From: a virus
Length of the DNA stretch: 64,000 bases
Virus record (IMG/VR): IMGVR_UViG_3300006916_000046
Location: 1-64,000 of that record
Direction: 5' to 3' (one strand)
Below are positions 7,230 to 14,545 of the stretch, piece after piece. The notes beneath the pieces were generated by a model, which saw only the letters and a list, made by a program, of their open reading frames with translations, ran no database searches and was not told the DNA's origin. Position numbers and translations under genes: made by a program. Each line of letters begins with the position of its first letter. Position 1 is the stretch's first letter.

Positions 7230-7476
7230 ATTAGAAAAGGTTTTAGAGCAAAAGTTTTTTTGCCCATCCCGCTTTGCACAAGAAATAGAAAAAATTGTTC
7301 TTGAGCAGGAGAATGTGAGTTATATTGATGCAATTATTTATTTTTGTGATCAGAATAAAATAGAATTAGAATCAGTACCAAAACTAATTTCAAAACCACT
7401 TAAAGAAAAAATTAAGTGTGAAGCAATCGAATTGAATTTCATGAAAAAAAATTCCAAAGCAAAACTTCCTCTTTAA
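7219..7476 (+). CDS. 33: Late-transcription co-activator gp33
   Basis: An 85-residue protein overlapping the exonuclease end. T4 gp33 bridges host RNA polymerase to the gp45 clamp to activate late promoters. The segment FAQEIEKIVLEQENVSYIDAIIYFC...SVPKLISKPLKEKIKCEAIELNF matches the helical core of T4 gp33 (a MVEEFGMSYLEA-like helix followed by a KFI-type loop). Position directly before gp59 and gp32 is the T4 order 33-59-32. The start ATG 7219 is inside the previous gene. Confidence 0.85.
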   Translation: MENELEKVLEQKFFCPSRFAQEIEKIVLEQENVSYIDAIIYFCDQNKIELESVPKLISKPLKEKIKCEAIELNFMKKNSKAKLPL

Positions 7477-7477
7477 T

Positions 7478-8080
7478 ATGAAAGTGACTCCTTTCGAAAC
7501 TTATAAGACGTATTTGGCACTCAAAAATCATTTTTCGAAAGATAAGTATGATTATCATAAGTACTGTAAGAAAACGAGAGCTACCGTCCAATCGTTTTAT
7601 AAGAGAAAAGATAGATTCTGGTTTGAAAAAATATCCAGACAAAAAAGTGATAAAGAAATAGAACAATTTTTTGTTTCAAATTTTGTTGCTACCGACACCC
7701 CAGAAAATTTATGGATTGGAGAGATTATCAATTCTGGCGAAAGAAATTACGTCGAATGGACAAAACGACATCAGAGTTTGACGTACTTGTTCAAAGAACA
7801 AAGCAGCGAATTGTTCTTGGAAAACGAATTAGAGAGTGTTTTCGATTGTTCGAAAGGCCATCCTCCCATTCTAAAAAAGTTTTTAAGTGGAGAAATTTCA
7901 ATCGAAACTCTGGTGATTTATGATAAAATATTTTCTTTCAAAAGCAAATTTGACAAGCAACTTTCAGACCCAGTGTGGGAAACCGTAAGTATGAAGATAA
8001 AAAAATATTCTTCTTTCATACATATAGATGTATTTCGTTATAAGAAAATTTTAAAACAAATTGTACTTGGAGAGGTATGA
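7478..8080 (+). CDS. 59: Replicative helicase loader gp59
   Basis: A 200-residue basic, helical protein that in T4 loads gp41 helicase onto gp32-coated DNA at forks and recombination intermediates. The N-terminal pattern (TPFETYKTYLALKNHF..KYDYHKYCKKTRATVQSFYKRKDRFWFEKIS) and the FFVSNFVA..ENLWIGEI block match T4 gp59. Gene order and length (T4: 217 residues) agree. Starts one base after gp33 ends. Confidence 0.92.
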   Translation: MKVTPFETYKTYLALKNHFSKDKYDYHKYCKKTRATVQSFYKRKDRFWFEKISRQKSDKEIEQFFVSNFVATDTPENLWIGEIINSGERNYVEWTKRHQSLTYLFKEQSSELFLENELESVFDCSKGHPPILKKFLSGEISIETLVIYDKIFSFKSKFDKQLSDPVWETVSMKIKKYSSFIHIDVFRYKKILKQIVLGEV

Positions 8081-8421
8081 GTTTTTTCGAGTCTAAAATG
8101 GTTCAAGATGAATTAAAAAGCATCAATGACCTACAAGAAATTGTGTATGCAGGGATTTTTAAATTTCCTGCTATGGATCGTTCTGAAAAATTGAATCATA
8201 TTAAAATGCTGGAAGAACTTTTAGAAAAACAAAAAGTTCTTTATATGAGATTGTCATTATCCGATGATCCTGATGCTAAATTGATGAAAGAAAGAATTCA
8301 AGAATCAGCCGCTCTTATGGGTATAACAAAAGGTGATGACATTGCAAGTCATCTGAATGGGATGTCCGAAGTTCTAGAAAAATTCAAGCAAACGCTTGAC
8401 ATTTCAGAGTCTGACGACTAA
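8077..8421 (+). CDS. DUF1825 family protein
   Basis: A 114-residue helical protein shared between cyanobacteria and their phages (DUF1825). Diagnostic stretches are MSFFESKMVQDELKSINDLQ, FKFPAMDRSEKLNHIKMLEELLEKQKVLYMRLSLSDDPDAK and MKERIQESAALMG. The start shares ATGA with the gp59 stop. Its function is unknown; the fixed place between the helicase loader and gp32 suggests a DNA-replication role or a host-derived regulator. Confidence 0.88.
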   Translation: MSFFESKMVQDELKSINDLQEIVYAGIFKFPAMDRSEKLNHIKMLEELLEKQKVLYMRLSLSDDPDAKLMKERIQESAALMGITKGDDIASHLNGMSEVLEKFKQTLDISESDD

Positions 8422-8470
8422 AATAACGAAGTACACAAAAGCCAAATCTAAACAATCCGAGGTAATCCGA

Positions 8471-9406
8471 ATGTCATTCGCAAATCTTAAGAAGCAATCT
8501 TCTCTTGGTTCTCTCACTTCTAAACTTGTCAAAGAAGTTGAGAAAATGAACACTACTTCAGGTGGCGCTGATGAGCGTCTCTGGAAACCAGAAATGGATA
8601 AAAGTGGTAATGGTTATGCAGTTATCCGTTTTCTTCCTGCACCTGATGGAGAAGAACTTCCTTGGGCAAAGATGTACTCTCATGCCTTTCAAGGCCCTGG
8701 TGGTTGGTACATTGAGAACTCCCTGACCACTCTGGGTCAAAAAGATCCTGTTTCCGAGCACAATCGTGAACTCTGGAATAGTGGTAACGAAGCAGATAAA
8801 GATACTGTACGTAAGCAAAAGCGTAAACTTTCTTACTATGCTAACATCTATGCTGTAAAGGATGCTGCAAATCCTCACAATGAGGGTCAGGTCTTCCTTT
8901 ATAAGTTTGGTAAGAAAATCTTCGACAAAATCATGGAAGCAATGCAACCTGAATTTGAAGATGAAACTCCTATCAATCCTTTCGACTTCTGGCAAGGTGC
9001 AAACTTCAAACTGAAACTGAAGAAAGTTCAAGGTTACTGGAACTATGATTCTTCAGAGTTTGATCGTCCTGCTCCTCTGTTGGATGATGATGATGCACTT
9101 GAAGCTGTCTGGAAGAAGCAATATTCTCTGACTGCACTGACTGCTGCTGATCAGTTTAAGGACTATGATCAACTTGCAAAACGTCTTGCAATGGTTCTTG
9201 GTCAGAAGTCTCCTTCACGTCGTTATGATGAAGAAACTGATAATGAAGATACTGGTCGTGGTTCTTTCACTCCAGAATTTTCTTCTCGTCAGCAAAAGAG
9301 TGAACTTCCTGAAGAATTGAGCAATCAACTCAATAATATCTCATCTTCAAAAGATGAAGATGAGGATGATGCACTGTCTTATTTCCAAAAACTGGCAGAA
9401 AGTTAA
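8471..9406 (+). CDS. 32: Single-stranded DNA-binding protein gp32
   Basis: A 311-residue ssDNA-binding protein coating replication and recombination intermediates. N-terminal basic cooperativity segment FANLKKQSSLGSLTSKL (residues 3-19), OB-fold core with WKPEMDKSGNGYAVIRFLPAP, and an acidic C-terminal tail (DEDEDDALSYFQKLAES) that recruits partners such as gp59. The zinc-binding Cys cluster of T4 gp32 is not present in the corresponding segment. A GAGG ribosome-binding site precedes the ATG. The stop overlaps that of the opposing gp53. Confidence 0.95.
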   Translation: MSFANLKKQSSLGSLTSKLVKEVEKMNTTSGGADERLWKPEMDKSGNGYAVIRFLPAPDGEELPWAKMYSHAFQGPGGWYIENSLTTLGQKDPVSEHNRELWNSGNEADKDTVRKQKRKLSYYANIYAVKDAANPHNEGQVFLYKFGKKIFDKIMEAMQPEFEDETPINPFDFWQGANFKLKLKKVQGYWNYDSSEFDRPAPLLDDDDALEAVWKKQYSLTALTAADQFKDYDQLAKRLAMVLGQKSPSRRYDEETDNEDTGRGSFTPEFSSRQQKSELPEELSNQLNNISSSKDEDEDDALSYFQKLAES

Positions 9407-10077
9407 GTATAAAGTCTGATATTATCAGCTCTTTGAAGGGTTTCACTCACATACTGGGTGGAACCCTCTTTATATTTCATAAGTTCTTCCATATCATCAA
9501 GAACAACAGGAAGATACCTGTCTTTCAAAAGAAAAATTACTCTTTTATCATTATTCAATTTTTCTTCATATTCATAGTTTGTGACTGGTGATGATATATT
9601 TGCTAACTCAACTTGAGCAGGAACACCTGAATCATAGAAACTTAAACTTTGAGTTTCATCAACTTTTATTCCTTTCGGAAAAATAATTCTTCCCTCACTA
9701 TCTTTTACTTCAACTGATTCGTAATGATGTACTCCATTATATAATTCGTTATAATTTCCATATTTTCCAAGGAGATATTTTTCAAAATCATCGTTTCTTA
9801 AAGGCCATTCATCATAGATATTTAAAATATTATTGCAAGTCAAAACAACCCAATCCAGAAAAGGATTTCCATATACTTTATCTGCAACAATGTCTGGACG
9901 ATCATCACCTTCAATAATATATTTGTCAAAAAATACTAGATTTTCAAAAATATCATCTCTTATTTTTCCTTTTTTAAATAAATTTTTTACTCTTGTAAAA
10001 TCACTAAGTGCTGATTTGTCACTTTTGCGATCAATGTATTCAATATCTGGAAGTTTGCGGAAGTATGAGTTTGACAT
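9403..10077 (-). CDS. 53: Baseplate wedge protein gp53
   Basis: A 224-residue wedge subunit that joins wedges into the baseplate ring. The N-terminal domain shows FTRVKNLFKKGKIRDDIFENLVFFDKY followed by the gp53 hallmark KVYGNPFLDWVVLTCNNI and DEWPL. Length is slightly above T4 gp53 (196). It is the last gene of a leftward cluster and meets gp32 tail to tail, with overlapping stop codons and no room for a terminator. Confidence 0.9.
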   Translation of the reverse strand: MSNSYFRKLPDIEYIDRKSDKSALSDFTRVKNLFKKGKIRDDIFENLVFFDKYIIEGDDRPDIVADKVYGNPFLDWVVLTCNNILNIYDEWPLRNDDFEKYLLGKYGNYNELYNGVHHYESVEVKDSEGRIIFPKGIKVDETQSLSFYDSGVPAQVELANISSPVTNYEYEEKLNNDKRVIFLLKDRYLPVVLDDMEELMKYKEGSTQYVSETLQRADNIRLYT

Positions 10078-10078
10078 T

Positions 10079-11581
10079 TTAGTATCCTATACTGTAATCT
10101 GGTGAAGTTTCGTCATTACCTAGTTCTGTATAATCATCATTAAAGATTGGTTCTAATTCTTGGAATTCGAAAGAAAGTTCGTAAGAAACCATAGAACTAT
10201 CCCAGTGTGTAGCATATGTTCCATCAGGAGTATAATTTACATTGAAAGAAAGTAAAGCACACTCTTTTATTCGTGGAAGATATTTGTGTGGGTTATCACC
10301 TCCTTTATCAGCATTTGTATTTCGTCTTCCATCAACAAATGTTAATCTGTATAGATTGGGAGATTGGAGGAATAGGTTGGTTGTTGTTCGTTGAACTGCC
10401 ATAGATTGCTTAAACATTCTGATTATCATCAGAGCTCTTTTAGCTTCTTCAGGACTCCTTGGACTTAATTTATATGTAAAATTAAATGGTCTCAATGTGG
10501 GACCTTGAAACAAAAGTTCTAAATTTGGATTTAATACTCCACCACCAGTTCTTGCTAAAAGACCACTAACTCCTGTTGCTTGCTCTGAAAAATATATAGA
10601 AGCTGCAGTTTGTAAATCTTTACCGGCGGCCATAAGGTTATTTTTTATAGTACTAATTGCATCAGCAGCACCTGATCCACCAGAAATGTAATTTTTTGTT
10701 GCGTTTGCTATCTGTAATGCAATGGCATTGTCCTCTTTTCCTCCCCAATTGACCCTATTATTATCTCTGATTGCCCCTGGTGCAGGTAAAATAACTCCAC
10801 CAAGTTCTTGATCGATTCTGATTCTATCTCTACTACGGGTATCATATAACCTTGTTACATTTGTTGTTGAGGTATTAATGTCTCTTGGTTGTGATTTGTA
10901 TATTTTTATTTTGAGTTGATCCTGACTATTTGAGAGATTCTCTGGATATCTTACGAGACTAGCACCTGGAATCGCGTAAGTTCCTATTTCATTTCTACTT
11001 CCATCAACTGCTTTTCCTGCGTCCAATCCGGTTAGTTGTAAATTCTTAACAGTCGGATCTGTCGGATCTGGATTGCCATCCGGATTTTGCCCGTTTGGAG
11101 GAGGAACCGATCCTCGCTTAAAGTTTTTAGCAAATATGGCGTTTACTTGGGCATTACTTAAATTGTTTCCCGCTCTGTTTAATAAAGTTCTATATGTTTT
11201 TTTAGCATTATTAACTGCCATTACATTTAGAGAACTTGGTCCTGAATCACGTAGATCTTTCAATATATTATCACTTAAAACATTTCCCGAAAGACCTGAA
11301 GCATTTACAAACTTTTTGTCAGAGTTATCATAGTATTGAGAGTCCTCATATGTAATTGGGGCCCATCGTCCATCAGGATTTAATTGTGCTGCTTTGTAAA
11401 ATTGATTTGATGATCTTTCATACAATAACCATGTTGTCAGGGTTTTAGTGTCTGTGTTCAGTTCAGTATAGGTTGAAAAATAAAGTTTATTTCCATTTGG
11501 ATCGCGATTCCCATTGCTGTCATATTTAAGATCAAACACTCCCTCTCTTTGAAGAACACCATTAATTCCTATTATTGCCAT
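10079..11581 (-). CDS. 48: Baseplate tail-tube cap gp48
   Basis: A 500-residue tail-tube-related protein expected to sit on the gp5-gp27 hub below the tube. The C-terminal tube-like domain is recognisable by LNPNLELLFQGPTLRPFNFTYKLSPRSPEEA and PRIKECALLSFNVNYTPDGTYATHW. Residues about 135-200 contain a Pro/Gly/Asn-rich linker, and the middle is helical and variable. It is longer than T4 gp48 (364) through an N-terminal extension. Followed at once by gp53 and driven by its own late promoter. Confidence 0.82.
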   Translation of the reverse strand: MAIIGINGVLQREGVFDLKYDSNGNRDPNGNKLYFSTYTELNTDTKTLTTWLLYERSSNQFYKAAQLNPDGRWAPITYEDSQYYDNSDKKFVNASGLSGNVLSDNILKDLRDSGPSSLNVMAVNNAKKTYRTLLNRAGNNLSNAQVNAIFAKNFKRGSVPPPNGQNPDGNPDPTDPTVKNLQLTGLDAGKAVDGSRNEIGTYAIPGASLVRYPENLSNSQDQLKIKIYKSQPRDINTSTTNVTRLYDTRSRDRIRIDQELGGVILPAPGAIRDNNRVNWGGKEDNAIALQIANATKNYISGGSGAADAISTIKNNLMAAGKDLQTAASIYFSEQATGVSGLLARTGGGVLNPNLELLFQGPTLRPFNFTYKLSPRSPEEAKRALMIIRMFKQSMAVQRTTTNLFLQSPNLYRLTFVDGRRNTNADKGGDNPHKYLPRIKECALLSFNVNYTPDGTYATHWDSSMVSYELSFEFQELEPIFNDDYTELGNDETSPDYSIGY

Positions 11582-11595
11582 TACATTTATGGTTT

Positions 11596-11967
11596 TTATT
11601 TATTTAGTTTAAATTTTGCATAAGGTATTGTTAGAAGTTCATCAAGTTCATCCCATTGAACCTCATACAATTGGCCTGCAAGTTCTTCCCATGTATAATT
11701 TCTGATTGGAGACTCTGATTCCATCTGATATTCTCTCCAATGAAAGTTGAATGCTTTAAATCCCCATCTTTGCAATTCAATACAAGCAATCAAAGGATGT
11801 TGATCATAATTAATATTTGGTGTTTTTGGATTATAGACAAAGGTATAATATTTTCCTGGTTCTGGAATAGGTTCAACTGTATCATTCAATAATTGCATAA
11901 TTTCCAACATCATATCTTCTGGATCGTTTGTTCTAAGATTGATGTCGTTTCCTTGCAATCTGCTCAT
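11596..11967 (-). CDS. Conserved cyanophage protein between gp4 and gp48
   Basis: A 123-residue acidic protein with a Trp/Tyr-rich centre (GKYYTFVYNPKTPNINYDQHPLIACIELQRWGFKAFNFHWREYRQ-type segment) and ending in IPYAKFKLNK. No fold recognised. It shares ATGA with the gp4 stop, so expression is coupled to head completion. Late, probably structural or assembly-related. Confidence 0.7.
   Translation of the reverse strand: MSRLQGNDINLRTNDPEDMMLEIMQLLNDTVEPIPEPGKYYTFVYNPKTPNINYDQHPLIACIELQRWGFKAFNFHWREYQMESESPIRNYTWEELAGQLYEVQWDELDELLTIPYAKFKLNK
11597..11604 (-). promoter_or_regulatory. Late promoter (minus strand)
   Basis: AATAAATA on the minus strand, 16 nt upstream of the gp48 start. Confidence 0.6.
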
Positions 11968-12407
11968 TTGATTCCTAGTTCGTTTTCGGTGATGATTTTA
12001 AATTCTATTTTTCGATCAGCACACCATTCTCTTGCAGCTTTCCATTTTGCCTGATTTATAGAATAGGTAACACATTCATAAAGATATGATTTAGTTTGTC
12101 GTTTTGGTTGTTTTGGTGGAACAGTTTGTTTCTTTGGTTTTACTTCAACAACATATGTTTTTATTGATCCGTTTGTTTCTTTTACTTTAACCAAGTAATC
12201 TGGAAAATAACGATGAATTCTATTATCTGCAGGAGATACATATGGAATACAAAATTCTTCTGAAGCCCAAGAAATTATATTTTCATTTGTATCACACCAC
12301 TTACAGAATCTTCTTTCCCAAGAACTTCTACAGATAATGTTTTTCCAATCTCCTTTATATTTTTGTGGATTTGAAGGAATATATTTGCTTTTAATACTTT
12401 CTGCCAT
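11964..12407 (-). CDS. 4: Head completion protein gp4
   Basis: A 147-residue protein of the T4 gp4/gp50 family with a PD-(D/E)XK nuclease-like fold, needed to finish DNA-filled heads before tail joining. The signature runs YKGDWKNIICRSSWERRFCKWCD, ISWASEEFCIPYVSPADNRIHRYFPDYLV and VVEVKPKKQ; the D (FPDY) and ExK (EVKPK) positions are intact. First gene of the leftward late cluster; preceded by a late promoter. Confidence 0.93.
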   Translation of the reverse strand: MAESIKSKYIPSNPQKYKGDWKNIICRSSWERRFCKWCDTNENIISWASEEFCIPYVSPADNRIHRYFPDYLVKVKETNGSIKTYVVEVKPKKQTVPPKQPKRQTKSYLYECVTYSINQAKWKAAREWCADRKIEFKIITENELGIK

Positions 12408-12439
12408 TATCTTGCCTACATAATATACAAGATCAAAAA

Positions 12440-12447
12440 GTATTTAT
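12440..12447 (-). promoter_or_regulatory. Late promoter (minus strand)
   Basis: TATAAATA read on the minus strand, 33 nt upstream of the gp4 start; perfect T4-type late -10. Confidence 0.7.
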
Positions 12448-12449
12448 AG

Positions 12450-13550
12450 ATGTCTTTAACGGGACCACAATCAATTAGTAAGATCAAATCAACCCTGTTG
12501 TCACCAGCAACAACTTCTCATTTTGTGGTATCTATACAGAAACCAAATGAACTCAATTCAGATAAAGAAACGGTGGTAGAAACGGGAACTGGTTCAATAG
12601 CTAGAGATTTTGCAAGTTATTTGGCTCAACAAGGAATTACTAGAGATATTAATTCTATAGAATATTTAAATTTAGCTTGTTCTGATGCTTCTTTACCAGG
12701 TTCTAGTCTTGCGACTAGTGAAATAACCGGAGATTATCACGGAGTTACTGAAAGACATGCATATCGTAGAATTTATGATGATAGAATTGACTTAACTTTT
12801 TATGTTGATGCAAAAAAATACTATGCAATTCGCTTTTTTGAAGCATGGATAAGATATATTATGTCCGAAACATATACGGGGACTGCAGATCAACAAGGAA
12901 GAAGTGATGATGAGAAGAATTTATTTTATAGGTCTAGATATCCCAGTCAGTATACAACAAATCTAGAAATTACGAAATTTGAGAAGGATAATATTTCAGG
13001 CAATAAACCAAGTTTAAAGTATAGACTTTACAATACATATCCCGTGTCTATTGCATCAATGCCAGTTTCTTATGATGCAAGTTCTCTTTTAAAATGTACA
13101 GTTTCAATGAACTACAGTCGGTATTCTCTTATTCCTACTAACAGTAGTTTTGGAACATTTGGAGGAAATGCCAAATCAGCAAACGAAAATCCCAATTCCC
13201 CAGAAGGAACTGGGGATAATAGTAATCAGTCTGAATTTAGGACTGTACCTAATAATATAGATTTTGGAAGAACAATACCTGCTGATCGGATTAGTGCAAC
13301 TAATGCATTTAATGCATCATTACCTGCTTACGATTTCAATCAATCATTGAACACTACTCCATTAAATATTACTAATACCAGAACTTTCGATCTCAATAAA
13401 GATTTTTACACTGGAGGATATGGTAATCCAGAAGACGGTCCACCAGAACGACAATCAATTCAGAGTCAAATTGGTGAATTACAGGAAATGGCGGAAAGAT
13501 CTCAACAACGCCAAGCTGCCAATTCTAGAGGTGGTGCATCTGCAGAATAA
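12450..13550 (+). CDS. 54: Baseplate-tail tube initiator gp54
   Basis: A 366-residue protein related to tail tube gp19 that starts tube polymerisation on the baseplate. The diagnostic block is LACSDASLPGSSLATSEITGDYHGVTERHAYRRIYDDRIDLTFYVD followed by RFFEAWIRYI. A long low-complexity C terminus (Pro/Asn/Gln-rich, ending QQRQAANSRGGASAE) is a cyanophage-type extension. Divergent from gp4 across a 42-bp gap. Confidence 0.8.
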   Translation: MSLTGPQSISKIKSTLLSPATTSHFVVSIQKPNELNSDKETVVETGTGSIARDFASYLAQQGITRDINSIEYLNLACSDASLPGSSLATSEITGDYHGVTERHAYRRIYDDRIDLTFYVDAKKYYAIRFFEAWIRYIMSETYTGTADQQGRSDDEKNLFYRSRYPSQYTTNLEITKFEKDNISGNKPSLKYRLYNTYPVSIASMPVSYDASSLLKCTVSMNYSRYSLIPTNSSFGTFGGNAKSANENPNSPEGTGDNSNQSEFRTVPNNIDFGRTIPADRISATNAFNASLPAYDFNQSLNTTPLNITNTRTFDLNKDFYTGGYGNPEDGPPERQSIQSQIGELQEMAERSQQRQAANSRGGASAE

Positions 13551-13595
13551 TATCAGAACAGCACTACTCTTCTAATAATAACTTCAAATCACTCA

Positions 13596-13603
13596 ACTAA
13601 ATA
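13596..13603 (+). promoter_or_regulatory. Possible late promoter (ACTAAATA variant)
   Basis: Matches NATAAATA except one base; 32 nt upstream of gp26. The same variant precedes the genes at 41721 and 44930. Confidence 0.4.
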
Positions 13604-13634
13604 ATATCAACTGATTTTTTCATATTAGGACATT

Positions 13635-14354
13635 ATGCCTTTACCAAAAATTTCTACACCAACTTATGAACTTGAGTTGCCATCTACAGGTCAAACAATT
13701 GAATACAGACCCTTTCTAGTCAAGGAAGAGAAGGTATTAGTGATTGCTCTGGAAAGTGAAGATACTAAACAGATTACAAATTCAATTAAAACAGTTATTA
13801 GAAATTGTATTCTTACGAAAGGAATTAAAGTAGAGTCTTTACCAACTTTTGATATTGAATACTTGTTTCTGAATATTAGAGGTAAATCTGTTGGGGAAGA
13901 TGTTGAAGTCAATGTTATTTGTCCCGATGACCGTGAAACAAAGGTTATGGTAAACATCAATCTTGATGATATTAAGGTTCAAAAGGATGAAAATCATACA
14001 AATAGAATTAAACTTGATAATTCTATTATGATGGAAATGAAATACCCATCTCTTGATGAGTTTATCAAAAACAATTTTGATTTCTCTAATGAATCTTCTA
14101 TGGACCAATCATTTACACTGATTTCTTCCTGTATTGATAAAATTTATACTGAAGAGGAAGTTTGGGCTGCAGGAGATTTTACAAAGAAAGAAGTTAATGA
14201 GTTTCTTGAGTCTATGAATTCTTCGCAATTCAAAGAAATTGAAAAGTTCTTTGAAACTATGCCCAAGTTATTACATAAAATTGAAGTTACAAATCCAAAA
14301 ACGAAAGTAAAAAGTGAAGTTGTTTTAGAAGGGTTATCATCTTTTTTCTCATAA
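13635..14354 (+). CDS. 26: Baseplate hub protein gp26
   Basis: A 239-residue hub assembly protein. LPSTGQTIEYRPFLVKEEKVLVIALES near the N terminus and CILTKGIKVESLPTFDIEYLFLNIRGKSVGE match the T4 baseplate family gp26 (PF12322), as does the C-terminal SFFS-ending domain with EFLESMNSSQFKEIEKFFETMP. Length is close to T4 (208). First gene of the rightward hub operon, followed 11 nt later by a small ORF as in other T4-like phages. Confidence 0.88.
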   Translation: MPLPKISTPTYELELPSTGQTIEYRPFLVKEEKVLVIALESEDTKQITNSIKTVIRNCILTKGIKVESLPTFDIEYLFLNIRGKSVGEDVEVNVICPDDRETKVMVNINLDDIKVQKDENHTNRIKLDNSIMMEMKYPSLDEFIKNNFDFSNESSMDQSFTLISSCIDKIYTEEEVWAAGDFTKKEVNEFLESMNSSQFKEIEKFFETMPKLLHKIEVTNPKTKVKSEVVLEGLSSFFS

Positions 14355-14365
14355 GTATGATTCAT

Positions 14366-14545
14366 ATGAATTTGGAGTCTTACTTCAAATTAAATTTTTC
14401 TTTGATGCAGTATCATAAATATTCTTTGACTGAAATTGAAAATATGATTCCGTGGGAGAGAGACGTTTATGTTGGTCTTCTACAACAACACTTGGAAGAA
14501 GAACAGTTGAAACAACAACAGCAGCAAAGAAATGCCAGGTTCTAA
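14366..14545 (+). CDS. Small hub-assembly protein
   Basis: A 59-residue protein with MNLESYFKLNFSLMQYHKYSLTEIENMIPWERDVYVGLLQQHLEEE and a Gln-rich tail. The PWERDVY motif is typical of the short ORFs following gp26-like genes and of tail assembly chaperones. ATG 14366 is preferred over 14357 because homologous proteins usually begin at MNLE. It overlaps the next large gene, consistent with chaperoning its product; this role is inferred. Confidence 0.6.
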   Translation: MNLESYFKLNFSLMQYHKYSLTEIENMIPWERDVYVGLLQQHLEEEQLKQQQQQRNARF

